Below are positions 1 to 5,664 of a stretch of 16,566 bases of DNA, one piece after another. The notes below the pieces were generated by a model. That model did not search any database and had not been told where the DNA came from. It was given only the letters and a program-made list of their open reading frames with translations. The DNA comes from DASXYU01 sp036502295 (GTDB lineage: Bacteria > Actinomycetota > Actinomycetes > Mycobacteriales > Jatrophihabitantaceae). Position 1 is the first letter of the stretch; every line of letters starts with the position of its first letter. Position numbers and translations under genes: made by a program. The stretch covers positions 1 through 16,566 of the forward strand of contig DASXYU010000126.1 in NCBI GenBank assembly GCA_036502295.1, given 5' to 3'.

Positions 1-435
1 CGTCGTGAGCGCACGAAGCGGCACGCACCGCGCGATAACCGAACCCGGCGCGATCACCAACCCGTCAGCACCGTCGCCGAGGAGCAATTCGCAACGCGAA
101 GCCACCGCTACCGCCGCTCTGGAGCAGCTGCTCCAGAGCGCGCCACAGCTTGCAGGCGCAGTGATCGTCTTGAATCCACCACTCGGCGCAGGGCCGGGAC
201 CGAAGGCGTACAGCAACACGCTCTCCCTCACGCAGTGGTTCACGGCGCCCGGAACCGTTGCATCGGCCCTGGCCCAGCTGTCCACGCTCAAACCTGAAGG
301 TTTTCATTCCCATCGGCATCGACAACCGAGGACGGCGACGGTCAAGTGTTCTTCACTGGCACGTCAACGGCTAACGAACTCGCCGCAGCGATCCACGCCG
401 TCTTGGGCCTGCCCGCCGACTACGACGGCTCCTGA
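1..435 (+). pseudogene. Broken paralogue of the secreted protein encoded just downstream
   Basis: The reading frame open from a GTG at 5 encodes a stretch (about 117-300) that aligns with residues 48-115 of the intact protein at 445-1323: LEQLLQSAPQLAGA against LVQLLRSAPRLPGA, and WFTAPGT against WFTAPGS. After about 302 the frame is lost. A second frame briefly reads FIPIGIDN, and a third, open from about 298, reads DGDGQVFF and ends HAVLGLPADYDGS with TGA at 433-435. That ending matches the intact copy's C-terminus, VLGLPMNYGL. Compared with that copy, roughly 125 residues of the middle are missing and at least one frameshift separates the two halves. No function can be assigned. The 5' end may lie outside the window, so the true start is unknown. 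Alternatively the first frame may still make a 147-residue product ending at 448, but its tail then has no resemblance to the paralogue. Confidence 0.75.
115..140. repeat. 26-bp perfect palindrome
   Basis: The left arm CGCTCTGGAGCAG (115-127) is followed with no spacer by its exact reverse complement (128-140). It lies inside the decayed paralogue, over the codons for the LEQLLQS stretch. It could extrude as a cruciform or simply reflect codon choice. No function is known. Confidence 0.85.
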
Positions 436-444
436 GGGCCCGGT

Positions 445-1323
445 GTGAGCGCGATCGATGTTCGGCGGCACTGGGGATTCGCTGTCGCGGCCTCGGCCGT
501 TGCGGCGATGCTCATCGCCGGACTGATCTCCGTGCAGGGCGCGACGTCTGCGGCTCCGCTCTCACCCGACGGACTGCGCACGGTCGCCGCGCGGGCCCAT
601 CTCGTCCAACTGCTCCGCTCGGCACCTCGGCTGCCGGGTGCACAGCCCGCAGCCGCCACCGGTGAGTCCGCGCTCAGCCACCCCGCAGTCTGGTACGGCG
701 ATCCTGACACGCTCGATGCCCCGACGTGGTTCACCGCACCGGGAAGCATCAAGGACGGCGTCACTTACCTGGCGGCACACGCCCCGCCTGAGGTGACGAA
801 CGAAAGCAGCGGCAGCGGCTCGGACTATGCGGACATCATCTTCGCCGCTACCCCGACGGAAGTGATCACCGGAGTGCAGATCGCGTACACGATCGTGCCG
901 TCCGGTAAGGGTGTCGCTGTGCGGGTGGACGCGTCGGGCGTCCTGTTACATGTGCGCGACCCGGCGACCTATGTGCAGGACGCGACCTCGGTCGACGTCG
1001 ACGTCATCAGGACCGGCGCCCCCGCCGTGAACCTGCGGCCCACCGGCGCAGCGGTGTCCACGCTGGCAGACACCGTCAACCGGATGACGCCTGGCCTGTC
1101 GACGGCGACAGGCGACTGTGCCCGTATGCAGGGAGAGCACAGTGATGTCCTCACCTTCCACTCGCCGCAGCACACCTACGTCCTCATGGCGCCACTCGGC
1201 TGCACCGATGACAGGACGACCCTGGCAATCGACGGCGGCGCACCCCTGGAACTCAGACAGTCCGCCGAACTCGACACGGCAGTTCTTACTGTGCTTGGTC
1301 TTCCGATGAACTATGGCCTGTAG
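445..1323 (+). CDS. Hypothetical secreted or membrane-anchored protein, 292 aa
   Basis: I do not recognise the family. Residues 1-9 are polar with two arginines, followed by a hydrophobic segment at about 10-32 (FAVAASAVAAMLIAGLISV) and then Ala/Pro/Ser-rich sequence. This is the layout of a signal peptide or a single N-terminal anchor, so the body is probably outside the cytoplasm. The body has only two cysteines, C225 and C253, which could form a disulfide once exported. The GTG start at 445 is supported by GAGGG at 434-438, about 6 nt upstream. This ribosome binding site overlaps the stop of the broken paralogue before it (433-435), so the two once formed a translationally coupled tandem pair. 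The 3' end overlaps the convergent gene on the other strand by 38 bp. The shared VLGLP ending in both copies shows that the reading frame is real to its end. Confidence 0.7.
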   Translation: MSAIDVRRHWGFAVAASAVAAMLIAGLISVQGATSAAPLSPDGLRTVAARAHLVQLLRSAPRLPGAQPAAATGESALSHPAVWYGDPDTLDAPTWFTAPGSIKDGVTYLAAHAPPEVTNESSGSGSDYADIIFAATPTEVITGVQIAYTIVPSGKGVAVRVDASGVLLHVRDPATYVQDATSVDVDVIRTGAPAVNLRPTGAAVSTLADTVNRMTPGLSTATGDCARMQGEHSDVLTFHSPQHTYVLMAPLGCTDDRTTLAIDGGAPLELRQSAELDTAVLTVLGLPMNYGL

Positions 1324-2221
1324 TCACCGGTAGGCAGATGCGGCAGAACTCCGCACCGAAGCTGGTGAGGTGCAGGCTGCGCTGCACGATCTTGGGCCAA
1401 CGCCCCGCGAGCTTCAGCGCCCCGGAGACCTTCGGCTGCGCCTCCAGGACCTGATAGCGCGTCGGGTCCGTGACCGACTCGTGGGAGTGTTCCACGAGTC
1501 CGAGACGCCCGAGGTTGTCGACGTATTGATCAATGCGGTCGATGTAGCGGCAGCCGGCGAGTTCGGCGACCATGCTGAGGCCGCTGGCGACCAGCAGCGA
1601 CCCGACGCCGAACGGCCGGTTGGTGCGGATGTCGACGGTCGGCTGGCCGCCATCGGCTGCGAGCAGACGCAGGATCCGCGCCTCGTCCGGAGTGATCTCA
1701 CTGAGGATGCGGGCGAAGGCGGGATGGGTGTCCTCCACCAGGTGCACGTCATTGGAGCGACGCAGCAGCAGCTCGCCGCGGCGGCGCAACTCGTCCTCGT
1801 TGGAGTCGAGCGGGCTCGCCACCCGGATGCCCTCACGATCAGGATGGACCGGAGTGCCGTCCTCATTGCGGACGCCGAGGGCCTTCCACGCCACGACCCG
1901 CAGGTCAGCGGCGGCGTCCTGCAGGATCGAGACCGCAGGCTCGCCGTTGGCGGCCCGTTTCGCTGCGTAGTTGGCGGTGGCGGCACTCGCCGAGGCCGAC
2001 CAGCTGACGAACTGCCACGCCGAGGCGGCGACGAGTTTCGCGAGTCCGGGGGCGGCCCTGATCAGCTCACCTGCCGGCACGCTGCCTGAGGAGTCGAGTG
2101 GCACCCGCTCCCCCGGGCCCACCGGACGCGTGACGGCGAAGGCAGCAGGACGGATCACCTTGTTGTCCTCATCGACGTGAACCTGGGGCTTCTGCCCGCG
2201 ATCACGTCGATGCTTCGCCAC
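1286..2221 (-). CDS. DUF4393/Abi-alpha-like protein, 311 aa
   Basis: This resembles the actinobacterial branch of the DUF4393 family, often annotated Abi-alpha after abortive infection proteins. The match is from memory and rests on layout and the phrase HPAFARILSEITPDEARILRLL (about 166-187), similar to the HPxFxxIxxxLSPDEAxIL core of that family. Residues 50-115 are Ala-rich and weakly amphipathic. The C-terminus holds LTSFGAEFCRICLP (285-298), like the family's LTxFGxxF ending, then a polar tail. The GTG start at 2221 lies 18 bp after the DUF445 stop, preceded by GTGAGG, so the two genes are probably cotranscribed. The tail overlaps the convergent secreted-protein gene by 38 bp. Molecular function is unknown. 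The abortive-infection label is a family name only, and nothing here proves phage defence. Confidence 0.65.
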   Translation of the reverse strand: MAKHRRDRGQKPQVHVDEDNKVIRPAAFAVTRPVGPGERVPLDSSGSVPAGELIRAAPGLAKLVAASAWQFVSWSASASAATANYAAKRAANGEPAVSILQDAAADLRVVAWKALGVRNEDGTPVHPDREGIRVASPLDSNEDELRRRGELLLRRSNDVHLVEDTHPAFARILSEITPDEARILRLLAADGGQPTVDIRTNRPFGVGSLLVASGLSMVAELAGCRYIDRIDQYVDNLGRLGLVEHSHESVTDPTRYQVLEAQPKVSGALKLAGRWPKIVQRSLHLTSFGAEFCRICLPVTTGHSSSEDQAQ

Positions 2222-2239
2222 GTCCTCACTCTAGGACGG

Positions 2240-3514
2240 TCAGGTACCGAAGATGGCGAGGTGGAGCAGGCCGGCGATCAGCCCGAGCGCGCCGCCGTGG
2301 AAGAAGAGCAGCCACTCGTCCTGCCTGATCGCCGCACGCAGCATCTCGACGAAGTCGGCCGCACTCATCCCGCGCATCTGAATGGCGACGAAGGTGTAGA
2401 TACGTCCGGACTGGCGTTTGCTGAACCCGGCGTCGTTGAAGGCGCGCGGGGCGAACTGTGTCGCCTCGGCAGCGACGGAGTCGCGGATCTGCTCGTACTC
2501 CTTACTGCCGATCGCCACCCGCACCATCGCCCGGGCCGGGCCGATGGCGCGGTCGATCGAGGGACGAAGCGAATCCTCGAGCAGTTGCAGCGTGCGGTCA
2601 CTGCGCGTGCCGTAGAGCAGCTCATGCCCTACGTTCTGCAGCGTGATGACGTGGTCGGCGACGATCCGCGCGTAACCCTCGGTGACCTCGTCCTGCCGCT
2701 TGACGAGCAGGCCCTGTCGCCACGGCACCCAGCGCTTCGGGGTGATCGGCCAGAAGATCATGGTGACGCCGAGCCAGTTCACCACCCACCCGACCACGAT
2801 CCCGCCGAGCGGCAGCACCCACCAGTACGGCGCGAGCTGCAGGATGCCGAAGAGCGCGAAGCCCATGGGGATGCCGAAGTAGAGACCGAAGTTCTTCATG
2901 AAGTTCAGCTCTTTGCGCCCCATCACGAGGAAGAGCTCGTTGAGCAACTCGGGGTGCTTGCTGAAATACCGGATCACCATCAGCTTGGCGTCGAGCACCT
3001 GGTCGATATTGGTGCCGATCTCGTCCGTGATGCTGTGCACGATCGCCGGCAGCTGTTGGCGCACCCGGGCGTGCACCGCCTCCTTGATCACCGGCGGCAG
3101 GTCGTGCCAGAACTGCGGGTTCTCCTCCTGCATGATCTGCTCGACGGCGCCGCGGATCTCCTTCTGCGCCACCGCGGCGAGGTGGTCGGCGATCTTCTCC
3201 GGCTCGAGCTCCCGGTAGAAGTCGGCCATGCTGCCGAGCTTGCCCAGACCCTTGTCGACGGCGATGCTCGCCATCTTGTCGGCCCGGCTCGGGACGATGC
3301 CCTGCCAGCCGAGGCCACCGGTGTAGCTGATCAGCGGCAGGATCCGGATGCGGCGCGGCAGGTAGGGAAAGAGGGTGCGCAGCCCGGGCACGCGAATGCC
3401 GTGGAAGGTGAGCGGACGGAAGAGCATGAGGACGCCGGTCCAGTTCGTGATGTAACCCATCACGCCTGTGAAGAGGGGGATGCTGGTCAGCTGGATCAGC
3501 GTGCCGCCGCCCAC
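2240..3514 (-). CDS. DUF445 family membrane protein, 424 aa
   Basis: An integral membrane protein of the DUF445 (YheB-like) family, function unknown. The family signature occurs twice: GYITNWTGVLMLFRP at 20-34 and GWVVNWLGVTMIFWP at 242-256. Each copy is followed by a related basic stretch (WQGIVPSRADKMA near 70; RQGLLVKRQDEVTEG near 266), so the protein looks internally duplicated. Hydrophobic segments lie at about 8-32, 213-235, 236-256 and 402-422. The long stretch between the first and second is polar and helical and probably sits on one side of the membrane. The GTG start at 3514 is set by a strong GAGGAGGG about 5 nt upstream. The DUF4393-like gene follows after 18 bp in the same direction, so the two are likely made together. 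The MFS gene is divergent; I could not pick a convincing promoter in the 98-bp gap. Confidence 0.8.
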   Translation of the reverse strand: MGGGTLIQLTSIPLFTGVMGYITNWTGVLMLFRPLTFHGIRVPGLRTLFPYLPRRIRILPLISYTGGLGWQGIVPSRADKMASIAVDKGLGKLGSMADFYRELEPEKIADHLAAVAQKEIRGAVEQIMQEENPQFWHDLPPVIKEAVHARVRQQLPAIVHSITDEIGTNIDQVLDAKLMVIRYFSKHPELLNELFLVMGRKELNFMKNFGLYFGIPMGFALFGILQLAPYWWVLPLGGIVVGWVVNWLGVTMIFWPITPKRWVPWRQGLLVKRQDEVTEGYARIVADHVITLQNVGHELLYGTRSDRTLQLLEDSLRPSIDRAIGPARAMVRVAIGSKEYEQIRDSVAAEATQFAPRAFNDAGFSKRQSGRIYTFVAIQMRGMSAADFVEMLRAAIRQDEWLLFFHGGALGLIAGLLHLAIFGT

Positions 3515-3612
3515 TGCGTCCCTCCTCGCGCTCGTCCTCGGCTATGTCAGGGTTTACCGAACATCCACTTAATCGCTCGCCCGTTGTCAGTACTCCAGTG
3601 CAGGCTATCCGC

Positions 3613-5100
3613 ATGACTTCCCCGGCATCGCACACCAACCCCGCATTGCACGAGGATCCACGGCGCTGGAAGGCGCTGGGTGTCCTCGGCCTCATCCAGT
3701 TCATGCTGATCCTCGACATCACCGTCGTGAATGTGGCACTGCCGCGCATCCAGGACGACCTGCACTTCTCCGAATCCGGCCTGGCGTGGGTCGTCAACGG
3801 CTACGTCCTCGCGGCTGGCGGCCTGCTGCTCCTCGGTGGCCGCGTGGCCGACCTCTTCGGCAGGCGGCGGATGTTCCTCATCGGGGTCACGGTCTTCGCC
3901 CTTGCCTCCGCGCTCTGTGGGTCGGCGGTCGCGCCGGGGATGTTGGTCGTCTCCCGTTTCGTCCAGGGGATGGGTGAGGCGATGGCCGCTCCGGCGTCGC
4001 TCGGCCTGGTCGCGTTGCTCTTTCCGGACGCGAAGGAGCGTGCCAAGGCGCTCGGCATCTTCGGCGGCATCGCCGGCCTGGGCGGCGTGTCGGGCTCGGT
4101 GATCTCCGGGGTGCTCGTCGACTACGTCTCGTGGCGGTGGATCTTCTTCATCAACCTCCCCGTCGCCGCCTTCGCCCTGCTCGCCGTGCCGCGTCTGGTG
4201 CGGGAGAGCCGGATGGAGCGGGACGGCGCGCCGCGTCCTGATTTCTTCGGAGCGATCATTGGCACCGCTGGTCTCGTCACGATCGTGGACGGCCTGCTCA
4301 ACGCCGCCACGCATCCCTGGGGGGACTGGCAGGTGCTGCTGCCCCTGCTCGGCGGCGTGGGCCTGCTCGGTCTGATGGTGGTCGTCGAAGCACGCTCGTC
4401 CTCGCCGCTCATCCCTCTCGAGTTCTTCAAGAACCGCACCCGTGTCGTCACCAACGGCGTCACGTTGTTCTTCTCATCGGGCTTCTTCTGCTACTTCTTC
4501 GTGATGACGCTGTTCCTGCAACAAGTGCTGGGGTACTCACCGATCAAGGCCGGGCTCTGCTACGTGCCGTTCGGCGTCACCATCGGCGTGGCCATCGGTG
4601 TCGGCACCGCGCTCATGGCACGGATCGGCGTGAAGGCCCTGCTCGGTACCGGTTTCCTGCTCAGCGGGGTGGGCCTCTATCTGAGTTCGACGATCAGCGT
4701 GAGCTCCTCCTATGCGGGGCACATCCTGCCCGGGATGTTGGTCCTCGCCTTTGGTTCGGGCATGGCCTTCCCCGCGATCGGCAACGCCGCGTTGCATCAG
4801 GTCGACCAGCAGAACTCTTCGCTGGCCTCCGGCGTGCAGGCGGCCATGCAGCAAGTGGGCGGCGCGATCGGGCTGGCCTGCCTCGTCACCTTCGGCCTGC
4901 GCCTCGCGGGGCATCAGATGGCCTCAGGCACCCGCGCCGATGTCGCCTCGACACACGGCTACGTCCTCACCCTGCACATCGGAGCGATCCTGCTGGCGAT
5001 CGGCGCCGTCCTCGTCTTCCTTTTCCTGGAACACGTCGCTGCAACACACGAGGGCGCCGAGGACCTCGGAGAGGATCTCGCCGAGGTGGCCTCCGCCTGA
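3613..5100 (+). CDS. DHA2-family MFS multidrug-type exporter, 495 aa
   Basis: A proton-coupled exporter of the major facilitator superfamily, 14-helix DHA2 (EmrB/QacA) branch. It has the DHA2 motif D1 LDITVVNVALP (34-44), motif A GGRVADLFGRRR (75-86) in the loop after helix 2, and a motif C region rich in glycine and serine at 155-165, followed by the YVSWRWIFFINLPV signature (171-184). Length fits the subfamily. Substrate cannot be told from sequence; export of drugs or an endogenous metabolite are both possible. I chose ATG 3613 because it gives a short hydrophilic N-terminus before the first helix. An in-frame ATG at 3544 would add 23 residues and has no visible ribosome binding site; 3613 has only a weak AGG. 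No regulator gene is adjacent. The stop lies one base from the stop of the convergent gene that follows. Confidence 0.85.
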   Translation: MTSPASHTNPALHEDPRRWKALGVLGLIQFMLILDITVVNVALPRIQDDLHFSESGLAWVVNGYVLAAGGLLLLGGRVADLFGRRRMFLIGVTVFALASALCGSAVAPGMLVVSRFVQGMGEAMAAPASLGLVALLFPDAKERAKALGIFGGIAGLGGVSGSVISGVLVDYVSWRWIFFINLPVAAFALLAVPRLVRESRMERDGAPRPDFFGAIIGTAGLVTIVDGLLNAATHPWGDWQVLLPLLGGVGLLGLMVVVEARSSSPLIPLEFFKNRTRVVTNGVTLFFSSGFFCYFFVMTLFLQQVLGYSPIKAGLCYVPFGVTIGVAIGVGTALMARIGVKALLGTGFLLSGVGLYLSSTISVSSSYAGHILPGMLVLAFGSGMAFPAIGNAALHQVDQQNSSLASGVQAAMQQVGGAIGLACLVTFGLRLAGHQMASGTRADVASTHGYVLTLHIGAILLAIGAVLVFLFLEHVAATHEGAEDLGEDLAEVASA

Positions 5101-5101
5101 C

Positions 5102-5494
5102 TCAGAACGCCGGGCGGATCTGGGCGACGATGTCCTTCGTCGCCGGGCAGCGCAGGACGACCACCTCGCCGGTGGTCTCGGAGATCTTCGCCGGATGCGG
5201 GTGCCCCGGGCAGAGCGGAAAGGGTTGACCCCAGAACCGTGTCGTCTCCGAGGCGTCGTTGCTGAGGCCGTCGATAAGTCGCGCGAGGACCTCCACCGCG
5301 GTGGAGGAGGACTGGATCCAGATGCCGAAGCGCCGCTCGCCGTCGATCAGCGGCCACACCACCCAGGTGGAGCCGGCCATGCGATAGGGGTCATCACCAC
5401 TCGACTGGGGTTCGAGCTTGACATCGACGTCCTCAGCAAGCAGGTCAACGGCCTGACGGGCCAGTGCGGCCACATCGCCTGCGGTGAGTGTCAT
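5102..5494 (-). CDS. Hypothetical protein with a CPGHPHP motif, 130 aa
   Basis: I cannot assign a family. The protein is soluble and acidic. It has a helical start (2-25), a strand-rich middle (STWVVWPLIDGERRFGIWIQ, 42-61), a helix (64-80), then RFWGQPFPLCPGHPHPA (86-102) and a final strand pair with C116. The cluster C95, H98, H100 plus C116 could bind a metal, but this is a guess from spacing. Small actinobacterial proteins with a WPxCPxHxHP-like phrase are familiar to me without a firm function. The ATG at 5494 has only a weak GGGAC upstream. The gene lies beyond the terminator of nrdJ, so it probably has its own promoter, which I could not place. It converges with the MFS gene with one base between the stops and no terminator visible between them. 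Confidence 0.65.
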   Translation of the reverse strand: MTLTAGDVAALARQAVDLLAEDVDVKLEPQSSGDDPYRMAGSTWVVWPLIDGERRFGIWIQSSSTAVEVLARLIDGLSNDASETTRFWGQPFPLCPGHPHPAKISETTGEVVVLRCPATKDIVAQIRPAF

Positions 5495-5566
5495 AGCAGT
5501 CCCATCGAATCAGACGGAGGCGCCAGGAGAAACGGCGCCAATCCATCGGGGCATTCCCAATAGGAA

Positions 5567-5599
5567 CGGCCGCGGGGCGCTCACATCGCCCCGCGGCCG
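5567..5599 (-). terminator. Strong hairpin terminator after nrdJ
   Basis: A perfect 13-bp GC-rich stem, CGGCCGCGGGGCG (5567-5579) and its complement (5587-5599), with a 7-nt loop. It lies 65 bp after the nrdJ stop. On the minus strand it is followed by TTCCTATT, a moderately T-rich tail. It probably ends the nrdR-nrdJ transcript and separates it from the small gene beyond. Confidence 0.8.
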
Positions 5600-5612
5600 C
5601 CTTCCCCCACTA

Positions 5613-5636
5613 GTCGCCTGCTACTGAGCAGCCGAC
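5613..5636 (-). terminator. Second, weaker hairpin between nrdJ and the main terminator
   Basis: A 10-bp stem with one mismatch (arms 5613-5622 and 5627-5636) and a 4-nt loop, lying just after the nrdJ stop and before the strong hairpin. It may protect the 3' end or assist termination. It has no T-tract of its own. Confidence 0.4.
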
Positions 5637-5664
5637 GACCCGTGTATTCCGTTGGTCCCTCCAG

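Noticed and set aside
2177..3616. 479-codon open frame on the plus strand
   Set aside because: It is antisense to the DUF445 gene, rich in His/Asp/Arg/Leu as expected for a shadow frame in GC-rich DNA, and has no recognisable domain.
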